DNA from: CANLWN01 sp039815505
Lineage (GTDB): Bacteria > Bacteroidota > Bacteroidia > Flavobacteriales > Flavobacteriaceae
Assembly (NCBI GenBank): GCA_039815505.1
Contig: JBCBZE010000033.1
Location: 1 to 17,418, forward strand
Length of the DNA: 17,418 nt
Reading direction: 5' to 3'
Of this stretch, positions 6,655-14,942 are shown one piece after another. Below the pieces are notes generated by a model, which was not told the DNA's origin, made no database searches, and saw only the letters and a program-made list of their open reading frames with translations. The position numbers and the translations under genes are program-made. How positions within the stretch are numbered: the first letter of the stretch is position 1; each line of letters begins with the position of its first letter.

Positions 6655-8196
6655 TCACAAAGGGATATTTCCGTGTTTCTTTTTGGGAAGTTTTGTTTTT
6701 TTATTTTCCAGCATACTAAACGCCCTGATTAATTTTCTCCTGGTATCTTGGGGTAGGATGACCTCATCTATAAAACCGCGCTGCGCCGCCCTATATGGGT
6801 TGGCGAATTTCTCGGCATATTCCGTCTCCTTTTCCGCTAATTTCCCAGCGGGATCGTCCGCTTCGGAAATCTCTTTCTTAAAGATAATCTCACTGGCCCC
6901 TTTAGCCCCCATAACGGCAATTTCAGCTGTTGGCCAAGCATAGTTTAAATCGGCTCCAATATGTTTTGAGTTCATTACATCATAGGCACCTCCATATGCC
7001 TTCCGGGTTATGACACTCACCCTAGGAACCGTAGCCTCGCTGAGGGCGAAAAGCAATTTAGCACCGTGAACTATGATGCCGTTCCATTCTTGGTCTGTTC
7101 CCGGCAAAAAACCAGGGACGTCCACCAACACCAATAATGGAATATTGAAACAATCGCAAAAACGGGTAAACCTAGCCGCTTTCTTAGAACTATTCACGTC
7201 TAACACCCCTGCTAAAAACAACGGTTGATTCGCAATAATACCAATACTTCTGCCCGCCAGTCTTGCAAAACCTACTATAATATTTTCTGCGTAATCCTTA
7301 TGTATCTCATAGAACGTATCCTTATCAATGATACCGTTCACAATCTCATGCATATCATAAGGTTTGTTGGGATTATCCGGAATAATGTCGGAAAGTACGC
7401 TTCTAAGCTCATCATCTAAGCTGTATGGAAGCTTTTTGACCAGCTGCGAATTGTTTTGTGGTAAATAACCCAATAATTTTTTTACATCCTCTAAACATTC
7501 CACATCGTTTGCGGAGGTCTTGTGTGCTACCCCGGATTTTGATGCATGGGTACCGGCACCTCCTAGCTCTTCGGAAGAAACCTCTTCATTTGTCACTGTC
7601 TTTACCACATTGGGGCCCGTAACGAACATATAGCTTGTACCCTCTACCATGAGGGTAAAGTCGGTCATCGCGGGAGAATAAACCGCACCGCCGGCACAGG
7701 GGCCCATTATGGCGGAGATTTGCGGAATGACCCCTGAGGCCTGTACATTTCTATAAAAGATATCGGCATACCCGCCCAAAGATCGAACACCTTCCTGTAT
7801 ACGGGCACCGCCAGAATCGTTCAGACCTATAATGGGGGCTCCAACCTTCATTGCCAGATCCATTACTTTACAAATTTTCTCTGCATGTGTTTCAGAAAGG
7901 GCGCCTCCAAAAACGGTAAAATCCTGGGCATAAACATATACCAATCTTCCATGAACCGTCCCATAACCGGTAACCACACCATCCCCTAGATAGGTTTCCT
8001 TGTCCATACCGAAATCGGTGGTCCTGTGGGTAACCAAAATTCCCATTTCCTCAAAAGAACCTTCATCCAATACGTAGTTTACCCGTTCACGGGCCGTTAG
8101 TTTCTTTTTCCCGTGTTGCCTGTCAATACGGGATTGCCCGCCGCCCAAATGCGCCAAGGCAATCTTTTCATTTAATTTTTCAAGTTTTGAATCCAT
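6655..8196 (-). CDS. pccB: Propionyl-CoA carboxylase carboxyltransferase (beta) subunit
   Basis: This 513-residue subunit has the two crotonase-like halves of acyl-CoA carboxyltransferases and moves CO2 from carboxybiotin to propionyl-CoA, giving (S)-methylmalonyl-CoA. Seen are LTARERV (34-39 region), LNDSGGARIQEGV (125-137), the oxyanion-hole block GPCAGGAVYSPAMTDF (165-180), VDVPGFLPGTDQEW (from 358) and RKAYGGAYDVM (398-408). Asp406 in AYDVM sits where propionyl-CoA-preferring enzymes such as Streptomyces PccB carry Asp, while acetyl-CoA types tend to have a hydrophobic residue. Together with mutAB nearby this supports PCC over ACC. It is the last gene of the minus-strand operon, 4 bases after the biotin carboxylase. 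Confidence 0.93.
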   Translation of the reverse strand: MDSKLEKLNEKIALAHLGGGQSRIDRQHGKKKLTARERVNYVLDEGSFEEMGILVTHRTTDFGMDKETYLGDGVVTGYGTVHGRLVYVYAQDFTVFGGALSETHAEKICKVMDLAMKVGAPIIGLNDSGGARIQEGVRSLGGYADIFYRNVQASGVIPQISAIMGPCAGGAVYSPAMTDFTLMVEGTSYMFVTGPNVVKTVTNEEVSSEELGGAGTHASKSGVAHKTSANDVECLEDVKKLLGYLPQNNSQLVKKLPYSLDDELRSVLSDIIPDNPNKPYDMHEIVNGIIDKDTFYEIHKDYAENIIVGFARLAGRSIGIIANQPLFLAGVLDVNSSKKAARFTRFCDCFNIPLLVLVDVPGFLPGTDQEWNGIIVHGAKLLFALSEATVPRVSVITRKAYGGAYDVMNSKHIGADLNYAWPTAEIAVMGAKGASEIIFKKEISEADDPAGKLAEKETEYAEKFANPYRAAQRGFIDEVILPQDTRRKLIRAFSMLENKKTKLPKKKHGNIPL

Positions 8197-8200
8197 AAGT

Positions 8201-9643
8201 TTAGACTATTGGTATGGTCAATTTTTTTTGGTCTTCCCTATACTGTTTTAAGGCCATGATCGCCGCTATCCTTGCTTCTTCTTCCTTTTTTTCGGATATC
8301 GTATTGGGAGAATAATGATTTTTGACAAAATGTGTATCAAAGTTCCCGGTACGGAAAGCTTCATGTTCAAGGACGAACTTCCCGAACGGAAGTGTGGTCT
8401 GAACGCCTTCTACATGATAATCATCTATGGCCTTCAGCATACGTTGTATGGCTTCCTCTCTGGTTTCCCCATAGGTAATTAGCTTGGATAGCATGGGGTC
8501 ATAATAAATAGGAACTTCCATTCCTTCTTCAAAACCGTTATCTACGCGAACGCCAACTCCCTTAGGTAACTGGTAGCGTTCAAGAACTCCTACACTTGGT
8601 AAAAAATCATTGAGGGAATCTTCCGCATACACCCTTAGTTCTAGGGCATGACCTTTAATTTTCAAATCTTCTTGCTCCATTGCAAGCGGTTCTCCCCTGG
8701 CCACTCTTATCTGCCACTCTACAAGATCCACCCCGGAAATCAGTTCAGTCACCGGATGTTCTACCTGAAGCCGGGTATTCATTTCCAAGAAGTAAAAATG
8801 ATGATCGGCATCCAATAAGAACTCAACCGTTCCCGCTCCTATATAATCACAGGATCTGGCCACATCAATAGCGGCCTCACCCATGGCCGTTCGTAATTCG
8901 GGAGATAAAATGCAGGATGGCGCCTCTTCTACTACCTTTTGGTGTCGACGTTGTATGCTACATTCCCTTTCAAAAAAGTATAACACTTTACCGTATGCAT
9001 CCGCCATTACCTGAATCTCAATATGCCTAGGAGAACCCACATATTTTTCAATAAAAACAGAGCCGTCCCCAAATGCTGAAGTAGCTTCGCTCGCGGCACG
9101 CTGCATTTGAGATGCCAAATCTTTTTCATGTTCAACGATTCTCATGCCTTTTCCCCCTCCCCCTGCAGAAGCTTTTATTAAAATGGGAAAACCTATTTTA
9201 CCTGCAATACTTTTTGCTTTCTCCAAATCCGTTACGGCCTCATCTATTCCCGGGACCATTGGAATATCGTATTTTTTAACGGCCGCCTTAGCCGCCAACT
9301 TACTTCCCATGGTTTTTATGGCCTTTGATTTTGGTCCTATAAAAATGATATCGTTCTTTTCTACTTCTTCCGCAAAATCCGCATTTTCACTTAAAAAACC
9401 GTATCCGGGATGAATACCGTCTACCTTTAATCGTTTGGCGACCTTAATAATTTTGGACCCTTTAAGATAAGACTCACTGGATGGGGCCTCACCTATAAAA
9501 ACGGCTTCGTCGGCAAATTTGACATGTGGTGCATTTCTATCCGCCGATGAATAAATCGCAACAGTTTTTATACCCATTTTTTGGGCCGTTCTCATAACCC
9601 TTATGGCAATTTCGCCCCTATTGGCAATTAGAATTTTTTTCAT
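8201..9643 (-). CDS. Biotin carboxylase subunit of propionyl-CoA carboxylase
   Basis: The 480-residue ATP-grasp enzyme carboxylates the biotin of the carrier protein using ATP and bicarbonate. It starts MKKILIANRGEIAIRVMRTA, has HPGYGFLSEN (78-87), the glycine-rich ATP loop KASAGGGGKGM (157-167), FFERECSIQRRHQK (from 223) and the metal/bicarbonate site MNTRLQVEHPVTE (288-300). Ordinary AccC enzymes are about 450 residues. The extra ~35 at the C-terminus (EKKEEEARIAAIMALKQYR and beyond) are predicted helical and resemble the helix that opens the BT domain in fused PCC alpha chains. It could be labelled accC or pccA; the neighbours favour the PCC role. It lies 8 bases downstream of the carrier gene. 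Confidence 0.93.
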   Translation of the reverse strand: MKKILIANRGEIAIRVMRTAQKMGIKTVAIYSSADRNAPHVKFADEAVFIGEAPSSESYLKGSKIIKVAKRLKVDGIHPGYGFLSENADFAEEVEKNDIIFIGPKSKAIKTMGSKLAAKAAVKKYDIPMVPGIDEAVTDLEKAKSIAGKIGFPILIKASAGGGGKGMRIVEHEKDLASQMQRAASEATSAFGDGSVFIEKYVGSPRHIEIQVMADAYGKVLYFFERECSIQRRHQKVVEEAPSCILSPELRTAMGEAAIDVARSCDYIGAGTVEFLLDADHHFYFLEMNTRLQVEHPVTELISGVDLVEWQIRVARGEPLAMEQEDLKIKGHALELRVYAEDSLNDFLPSVGVLERYQLPKGVGVRVDNGFEEGMEVPIYYDPMLSKLITYGETREEAIQRMLKAIDDYHVEGVQTTLPFGKFVLEHEAFRTGNFDTHFVKNHYSPNTISEKKEEEARIAAIMALKQYREDQKKLTIPIV

Positions 9644-9651
9644 ATCAAGTG

Positions 9652-10137
9652 TTATTCAAATGCTATCAATAACTGTTTTTTTTCAACGGTATCCCCTACC
9701 GCAACCGAAATGGATTTTATGATGCCATCCCTGGGGGAAGTGATGCTATTTTCCATTTTCATCGCCTCCAAAACAAGTAAGATATCACCGGTTTTAACCT
9801 CTTGTTTTGCTGCTATATGGATGTCCAGTATCAGCCCCGGCATAGGTGCCTCTACCAGGTTTACCCTTTTCGAGGAGCCTATGGAGAATCCCATTTCGGC
9901 GATTAAAAGATCCAACTCATTGGATATGTCAATGGCATAACTGGTGTTATTAATTTTTATCGTGTATTTTTTTTGATTAAAATCGGTATGCACGATTTCT
10001 GCATGGAACGATTTGTTTTCCTTTAAGATATGATAGGTCTTGGGGGAGGTCTTGATCGCATCCAAGTTTATAATTTCGTCTTCGTCGACCATGTAATCCA
10101 TATTTCCGTTTACCACGGCCTTGAATGCTTTGCCCAT
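9652..10137 (-). CDS. Biotin carboxyl carrier subunit of propionyl-CoA carboxylase
   Basis: This 161-residue protein ends in a standard biotinyl domain (about 94-161): VEAPMPGLILDI, a hammerhead with GDILLVLEAMKMEN, and a closing strand ending in LLIAFE. Lys127 in EAMKMEN is the biotin attachment site. The first ~90 residues are strand-rich (KAFKAVVNGNMDY, NKSFHAEIV, KKYTIKINNTSYAID) and resemble the beta-barrel part of the BT domain that joins alpha and beta subunits in fused PCC alpha chains, rather than the Ala/Pro linker of AccB. It is the first gene of the minus-strand operon, with a 178-base divergent spacer upstream. Confidence 0.9.
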   Translation of the reverse strand: MGKAFKAVVNGNMDYMVDEDEIINLDAIKTSPKTYHILKENKSFHAEIVHTDFNQKKYTIKINNTSYAIDISNELDLLIAEMGFSIGSSKRVNLVEAPMPGLILDIHIAAKQEVKTGDILLVLEAMKMENSITSPRDGIIKSISVAVGDTVEKKQLLIAFE

Positions 10138-10229
10138 ATAGTTAAGAATTGAAATGTATAGAACTTACTTTTAAGAATTTCAAGTTATATAATTTTTATG
10201 GTATGCTTGAATAAATTACCGGCAAAAAA

Positions 10230-10237
10230 CAAAAATA
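10230..10237 (-). promoter_or_regulatory. Candidate -7 element for the carboxylase operon
   Basis: On the minus strand this reads TATTTTTG, a full match to the Bacteroidota -7 consensus TAnnTTTG. It lies 92 bases upstream of the carrier start. No clear TTTG-type -33 element is seen at the usual distance, so the call is tentative. A 9-base direct repeat TTAAGAATT (10142-10150 and 10171-10179) lies in the leader that would be transcribed. Confidence 0.35.
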
Positions 10238-10290
10238 AAAGAAGTAAAATTTAGGATGTGGGCTTAATGGAAGGTTTCATCCCAAATCCG

Positions 10291-10298
10291 TATTTTTG
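10291..10298 (+). promoter_or_regulatory. Candidate -7 element for udk-ftsB-mutAB
   Basis: TATTTTTG matches TAnnTTTG exactly and sits 17 bases before the udk ATG at 10316, giving a very short leader. The only TTT-like upstream element, TTTC at 10275-10278, is too close to be a normal -33 box. The 178-base spacer 10138-10315 holds this site, the oppositely oriented one at 10230-10237, and no other gene. Confidence 0.35.
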
Positions 10299-10315
10299 AG
10301 TCAAAACAAACTAAC

Positions 10316-10924
10316 ATGCTTATCATAGGGATTGCCGGAGGTACCGGTTGCGGAAAAACCACGGTTGTTAATCAGATTATCAATGAGTTGCCCAATGAAG
10401 AAGTAGGGGTTATTTCTCAAGATTCCTACTATAACGACCTTTCCCACCTCTCTTATGAAGATCGAACCAAAATAAACTTTGATCATCCCAGGGCGATCGA
10501 TTTTGACCTTTTGATAGAACACCTCTCCATGTTGAAACAGGGAAAACCCATACATCAACCTGTTTATTCGTTTTCAAAACATAACCGTACAAACGATACG
10601 GTATTGACGCATCCGAGAAAGGTAATGATCGTTGAAGGCATATTGATCATGACCAATCCTAAGATCCGTGATATGTTCGATATTAAAATCTTTGTACATG
10701 CTGACTCCGATGAACGTCTCATAAGACGATTAAAAAGAGATATTAACGACCGGGGCAGGGATTTGGATGAAGTGTTGAGTCGTTATCAAACAACTTTAAA
10801 ACCCATGCACGACCAATTTATCGAACCCACAAAGGAATATGCCGATATTATTATTCCAAACAATAAATACAATACCGTGGCTGTTGATATTGTACGTACC
10901 ATAATCAATGAAAAACTAGCTTAG
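10316..10924 (+). CDS. udk: Uridine kinase
   Basis: The 202-residue P-loop kinase phosphorylates uridine and cytidine to UMP and CMP in pyrimidine salvage. The Walker A loop GGTGCGKTT is at 8-16 after the opening strand MLIIGIAG. QDSYYNDLSHLSYEDR (35-50) and NFDHPRAIDFDLL (from 54) carry the nucleoside-binding Asp/Tyr region of the family, and VEGILIM (from 106) is the Walker B-like strand. A lid follows with DERLIRRLKRDINDRGRDL. Length fits bacterial Udk (about 210). It is the first gene of a plus-strand unit, 6 bases ahead of the ftsB-like gene. Confidence 0.92.
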   Translation: MLIIGIAGGTGCGKTTVVNQIINELPNEEVGVISQDSYYNDLSHLSYEDRTKINFDHPRAIDFDLLIEHLSMLKQGKPIHQPVYSFSKHNRTNDTVLTHPRKVMIVEGILIMTNPKIRDMFDIKIFVHADSDERLIRRLKRDINDRGRDLDEVLSRYQTTLKPMHDQFIEPTKEYADIIIPNNKYNTVAVDIVRTIINEKLA

Positions 10925-10930
10925 AAATTC

Positions 10931-11263
10931 ATGGGTTTTGCAGACATCAGAAATAAAAAATGGTTTGGCATCGTTACCAATATTTATGTTTTGGTACTGA
11001 CACTTTTCGTTGTTTGGATGGTGTTTTTTGATACCAACTCCCTCCTTATTCATTTAGAGCTGAAGAAGGAAATAAAAAAATTGGAAAAGCAACAGGAATT
11101 TTTAAAGAAAGAAATTGTCAAGGACAAAAAAATCATTAAAAAACTATCAGATCCCGAAGAGCTCGAAAAATTTGCCAGAGAACAGTACTATCTTAAAAAA
11201 AAGAATGAGGAAATTTATTTGATTGAATACGAGGATAGCCTAAAGCAAGAGAAAAATGAGTAA
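10931..11263 (+). CDS. FtsB/DivIC-like septum formation initiator
   Basis: This is a 110-residue bitopic membrane protein with a short cytoplasmic N-terminus, one membrane span at about 12-33 (FGIVTNIYVLVLTLFVVWMV), then a Lys/Glu-rich coiled coil at about 42-72. The tail FAREQYYLKKKNEEIYLI is the typical FtsB/DivIC ending (compare AREKYxLxKxGEExYxI). These proteins join FtsL and FtsQ/DivIB at the division site and regulate septal synthesis. The stop overlaps the mutA start in ATGAGTAA, so division and propionyl-CoA genes appear translationally linked. FtsB and DivIC cannot be told apart from this sequence. Confidence 0.85.
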   Translation: MGFADIRNKKWFGIVTNIYVLVLTLFVVWMVFFDTNSLLIHLELKKEIKKLEKQQEFLKKEIVKDKKIIKKLSDPEELEKFAREQYYLKKKNEEIYLIEYEDSLKQEKNE

Positions 11264-12626
11264 AGAAGGTCTATTTAATGGGTTTTCAGAGGTTTCTGCC
11301 AAAGCTTGGAAACAGAAAATACAGTTTGATCTAAAAGGAGCAGATTATAACGAGGCACTCTTATGGGAATCCTCTGGAGGTATCAAGGTAAGGCCATTTT
11401 ACAATAACGATGACCTAAAAAAGAACATTTTTAAACCACCTTTTCCCAAAACGCCATGGAAGGTAGGTGAAGTCATTTATGCTGGAAACGCCACCATGGC
11501 CAATGTCAAGGCGCTTGACACGCTCCAACGTGGAGCGGAAAGCTTGGTGTTTATGATTTCGTCCGAAGATATAAGGATTGAACAGCTCCTTCAGGGTATA
11601 GACATAGCAACAGTTCCCATACATTTTGATTTTAAATTCCTTTCCCTATCCTTTATAAAAAAAATTATCGCCTATGGTACGGGCAAAAGAAACAATTTCC
11701 ATTTTAATATGGATATAATCGGAAATTTGGCGCGTACGGGAAATTGGTTTCACAACCTTAAAAAAGACCATGAAATTGTAGCGAACCTACTTAAGATATC
11801 CCCTGAAGGCCATATGCTTGGTGTCGATGTTTCCCTCTATCAAAATGCCGGAGCCCATACCATTCAACAATTGGCCTATGCCATGGCGCATGTAAACGAA
11901 TATTTGGGACATTTTGAGCTTTGTTCTTCCCAACCGATCACCTTTAAGGTATCCATAGGTAGTAATTACTTCTTTGAGATTGCAAAATTAAAGGCACTAC
12001 GTTTGCTTTGGAGTACATTGGCATTGGAATATGGATTGGAAAACCGTTGTCATATCCTAGCTTACCCCACTAAACGCAACAAAACGTTATACGACTATAA
12101 TGTAAATATGCTCCGCACCACTACCGAATGTATGGCCGCGGTCCTGGGAGAAGCGGATACCATTTGCAATACACCATATGATGCCATCTATCACAAGAAA
12201 AACGAGTTTGGTGATCGTATTGCCCGGAATCAATTGTTGATATTAAAAGAGGAGAGCTATTTTGATAAAGTTGCAAATCCTGCAGATGGTTCATTCTATA
12301 TTGAGTCCATTACCGCTCAAATGGCGGAAAAGGCTTTGGAATTATTCAAAAGTTTAGAAAAATCAGGTGGTTTTCTGAATCAACTAAAAAACCATACTGT
12401 TCAAAAAAAAATAAAGGACAGCGCCCAAAAAGAACAGGGGAAATTTAATGCGGGTCAAGAAATTTTGGTAGGCACCAATAAACATCAAAACCCCAACGAC
12501 CGTATGAAGGATGATGTTGAGCTCTATCCTTTTGTCAAAACCAATACTAGAAAAACCCTTATAGAACCAATTATAGAAAAACGTTTAGCGGAGAGTTTGG
12601 AGCAAAAACGCTTGAAGAATGAGTAG
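11256..12626 (+). CDS. mutA: Methylmalonyl-CoA mutase small (beta) subunit
   Basis: This 456-residue protein is a degenerate copy of the mutase TIM barrel and pairs with MutB. The family shows in FNGFSEVSAKAWKQKIQFDLKG near the start, SIGSNYFFEIAKLKALRLLWSTLA (matching the MutB SFFWAIGMNHFMEIAKLRAGRMLW region), NMLRTTTECMAAVLGEADTI and a C-terminal NPADGSFYIE block. Classical small subunits of about 620-640 residues keep a vestigial C-terminal B12-binding domain; this one stops before it and has no DxHxxG motif. It should therefore be structural rather than catalytic. It overlaps both neighbours by eight bases (ATGAGTAA upstream, ATGAGTAG downstream), suggesting coupled, equimolar translation with mutB. 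Confidence 0.92.
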   Translation: MSKEGLFNGFSEVSAKAWKQKIQFDLKGADYNEALLWESSGGIKVRPFYNNDDLKKNIFKPPFPKTPWKVGEVIYAGNATMANVKALDTLQRGAESLVFMISSEDIRIEQLLQGIDIATVPIHFDFKFLSLSFIKKIIAYGTGKRNNFHFNMDIIGNLARTGNWFHNLKKDHEIVANLLKISPEGHMLGVDVSLYQNAGAHTIQQLAYAMAHVNEYLGHFELCSSQPITFKVSIGSNYFFEIAKLKALRLLWSTLALEYGLENRCHILAYPTKRNKTLYDYNVNMLRTTTECMAAVLGEADTICNTPYDAIYHKKNEFGDRIARNQLLILKEESYFDKVANPADGSFYIESITAQMAEKALELFKSLEKSGGFLNQLKNHTVQKKIKDSAQKEQGKFNAGQEILVGTNKHQNPNDRMKDDVELYPFVKTNTRKTLIEPIIEKRLAESLEQKRLKNE

Positions 12627-14793
12627 AAAAAATCTACAACATATAGCACTTAGAACAGAAATAAAAAATGGGACAACGGACGTACGGCCCAACGCCGTTG
12701 ATGGCCATACACAAGAAACATATGCTACGGCCGAGGGTATAGGGTTAAAACGTTTTTATTCCAAAGCGGATATTGAAGACCTTGAACATGTACATTTTGC
12801 AGCGGGCATAGCACCGTACTTAAGAGGTCCCTATTCCACCATGTATGTTAGAAGGCCATGGACCATTCGCCAGTATGCGGGGTTTTCAACGGCCGAAGAA
12901 AGTAATGCTTTCTATAGAAGAAACCTAAAAGCCGGGCAAAAGGGACTTTCCGTTGCTTTTGATCTACCTACACATAGGGGCTATGATAGTGATCATGAAC
13001 GTGTGGTCGGTGATGTGGGAAAAGCTGGTGTCGCCGTTGATTCGGTAGAGGACATGAAGATTTTATTCGAAGGGATCCCCCTTGATAAAATGTCCGTTTC
13101 CATGACCATGAACGGGGCCGTATTGCCAATTATGGCGTTTTACATTGTTGCCGCTCAGGAACAAGGAGCCTCCTTGGAGCAACTTGCGGGCACTATTCAA
13201 AACGATATTTTAAAGGAATTCATGGTTCGGAATACATATATCTATCCACCAACGCCTTCCATGCAAATTGTAGCGGATATTTTTGAATTTACCAGCAAGT
13301 ATATGCCAAAATTCAATAGTATTAGTATTTCTGGCTATCATATGCAAGAAGCAGGGGCAACTGCCGATATTGAATTAGCATATACTTTGGCCGATGGACT
13401 GGACTACATAAGAACCGGATTAAAAACAGGTTTGGATATCGACAGTTTTGCCCCCCGACTTTCCTTTTTCTGGGCCATTGGCATGAACCATTTTATGGAA
13501 ATCGCCAAACTACGGGCGGGTAGAATGCTTTGGGCAAAATTGGTAAAACAATTCAATCCTAAAAACGAGAAATCATTGGCTTTGCGAACCCATTGCCAAA
13601 CCAGTGGTTGGAGCCTAACCGAACAGGACCCGTTCAATAATGTGGCCAGAACTACGATTGAGGCCACGGCAGCCATCTTCGGAGGAACACAAAGCTTGCA
13701 TACCAACGCCCTGGACGAAGCAATTGCTTTACCCACGGATTTTTCGGCAAGAATTGCAAGGAACACGCAGATTTTCCTACAAGAAGAAACCAAGGTTACC
13801 AAAACAGTAGATCCTTGGGGAGGTAGCTATTATGTTGAAAACCTAACCCATGAAATTGCCGAAAAAGCTTGGCTACTTATTCAAGAGGTGGAGGAATTGG
13901 GTGGTATGACCAAAGCAATAGAAGCAGGAATTCCAAAAATGCGTATAGAAGAAGCCGCCGCAAAAAAACAAGCCAGAATAGACAGTGGACAGGACACCAT
14001 CATAGGTGTCAATAAATATCAGCTTACCGAAGAAGACCAGCTTCATATTTTAGAAGTGGATAATGAGAAGGTAATGAAGCAACAGTTGAAACGCTTGGAA
14101 TCCGTCAAAAAAGAACGCGACACCCAAAAAGTACAAAGAGCATTGGAAAAATTAACCGAAGCAGCCACCCATAAATCGAGTACCAAAGAACGGGCAGATT
14201 CGGAAAATTTATTAGCTTTAGCGATAGAAGCGGCTAAATTTAGGGCCACTTTAGGAGAGATTAGTGGCGCATTGGAAATCGCTTTTGGTAGGCATAAAGC
14301 ACTAATTAAATCATTCACAGGGGTGTATTCTAAGGAAATCAAGGACGATGATAGTTTTAAGGCAGCTAGGGAAATGGCCGATCTGTTTGCCCGGAAAGAA
14401 GGTAGGAGACCACGCATAATGATCGCAAAAATGGGTCAGGATGGGCATGATAGAGGTGCAAAAGTGGTAGCGACCGGGTATGCCGATCTTGGTTTTGATG
14501 TAGATATAGGTCCGTTGTTCCAGACCCCTTCCGAGGCGGCAAAACAAGCCATGGAAAACGATGTACACGTTCTAGGGGTTTCCTCTTTGGCGGGCGGACA
14601 TAAAACCTTGGTTCCCAATGTCATTGCAGAACTCAAAAACTATGGTAGGGAGGATATTATGGTTATTGTGGGCGGGGTAGTTCCCAAACAAGATTATGAG
14701 TACTTATTCAAGGCCGGTGCCGTAGCTATCTTTGGACCAGGAACCAAAATTAGCGATGCAGCGATCCAGATTCTAAAAATCCTTATTGATTGA
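12619..14793 (+). CDS. mutB: Methylmalonyl-CoA mutase large (alpha) catalytic subunit
   Basis: This 724-residue adenosylcobalamin enzyme converts (R)-methylmalonyl-CoA to succinyl-CoA. The substrate barrel (about 60-500) contains YSTMYVRRPWTIRQYAGFS (72-90), FDLPTHRGYDSDH, VSMTMNGAVLP, RTHCQTSGWSLTEQDPFNN and the DFSARIARNTQ block. A charged linker rich in Lys/Glu (about 500-590) leads to the B12 domain (about 598-724). There the base-off motif is D608-G-H610-D-R-G613 in KMGQDGHDRGAKVV, with His610 as lower cobalt ligand, followed by GVSSLAGGHKTL and VGGVVPKQDY. All key elements are present. It is the last gene of the udk-ftsB-mutA-mutB unit; no clear hairpin terminator follows. Confidence 0.96.
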   Translation: MSRKNLQHIALRTEIKNGTTDVRPNAVDGHTQETYATAEGIGLKRFYSKADIEDLEHVHFAAGIAPYLRGPYSTMYVRRPWTIRQYAGFSTAEESNAFYRRNLKAGQKGLSVAFDLPTHRGYDSDHERVVGDVGKAGVAVDSVEDMKILFEGIPLDKMSVSMTMNGAVLPIMAFYIVAAQEQGASLEQLAGTIQNDILKEFMVRNTYIYPPTPSMQIVADIFEFTSKYMPKFNSISISGYHMQEAGATADIELAYTLADGLDYIRTGLKTGLDIDSFAPRLSFFWAIGMNHFMEIAKLRAGRMLWAKLVKQFNPKNEKSLALRTHCQTSGWSLTEQDPFNNVARTTIEATAAIFGGTQSLHTNALDEAIALPTDFSARIARNTQIFLQEETKVTKTVDPWGGSYYVENLTHEIAEKAWLLIQEVEELGGMTKAIEAGIPKMRIEEAAAKKQARIDSGQDTIIGVNKYQLTEEDQLHILEVDNEKVMKQQLKRLESVKKERDTQKVQRALEKLTEAATHKSSTKERADSENLLALAIEAAKFRATLGEISGALEIAFGRHKALIKSFTGVYSKEIKDDDSFKAAREMADLFARKEGRRPRIMIAKMGQDGHDRGAKVVATGYADLGFDVDIGPLFQTPSEAAKQAMENDVHVLGVSSLAGGHKTLVPNVIAELKNYGREDIMVIVGGVVPKQDYEYLFKAGAVAIFGPGTKISDAAIQILKILID

Positions 14794-14832
14794 TTTCTTT
14801 ATCGTAACCCTCCTAAACTCTTAATTTTTAAA

Positions 14833-14850
14833 ACTTTAACTCACTTTAAC
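14833..14850 (+). repeat. Tandem ACTTTAAC direct repeat in the mutB-parA spacer
   Basis: ACTTTAAC occurs at 14833-14840 and again at 14843-14850, spaced exactly 10 bases, one helical turn. Further TTAAC or GTTAAC words follow at about 14877-14882, 14896-14900 and 14920-14924. Such phased words in an A/T-rich spacer can be protein-binding sites; nothing further can be said from sequence. Confidence 0.35.
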
Positions 14851-14851
14851 G

Positions 14852-14873
14852 TTATACACCGCACTTATTCACT
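14852..14873 (+). promoter_or_regulatory. Two DnaA-box-like 9-mers upstream of parA
   Basis: TTATACACC (14852-14860) and TTATTCACT (14865-14873) each match the DnaA-box consensus TTATNCACA at all but the last base. They have the same orientation and are spaced 13 bases start to start. They lie in the 149-base A/T-rich spacer ahead of parA, next to the phased ACTTTAAC repeat. They might make parA responsive to DnaA or form part of an origin-like element. Two near-consensus sites alone do not prove either. Confidence 0.3.
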
Positions 14874-14942
14874 TGGTGTTAACAAAATACATTTTTTAAC
14901 ATGCTAAATAATTGTATTTTTAACCCCTAACTTACTACGATA

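Noticed and set aside
6640..6665. Terminator between convergent anmK and pccB
   Set aside because: Only 5 bases separate the stops and no inverted repeat with a T-run is visible there. Termination may occur within the opposing genes.
9144..9413. 89-codon plus-strand frame inside the biotin carboxylase gene
   Set aside because: It is antisense to the ATP-grasp region, whose minus-strand reading is strongly conserved; no start context or domain supports it.
6655..10137. Acetyl-CoA carboxylase instead of propionyl-CoA carboxylase
   Set aside because: The carboxyltransferase is one 513-residue chain with both halves rather than AccA plus AccD, has AYDVM with Asp406, and sits beside mutAB. Propionyl-CoA is the better substrate call, though mixed specificity is possible.
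13404..13802. 132-codon open frame on the minus strand within mutB
   Set aside because: It lies wholly antisense to conserved mutB barrel sequence, has no recognisable domain, and is an expected by-product of codon use there. The same holds for 14043-14417 and the smaller antisense frames.
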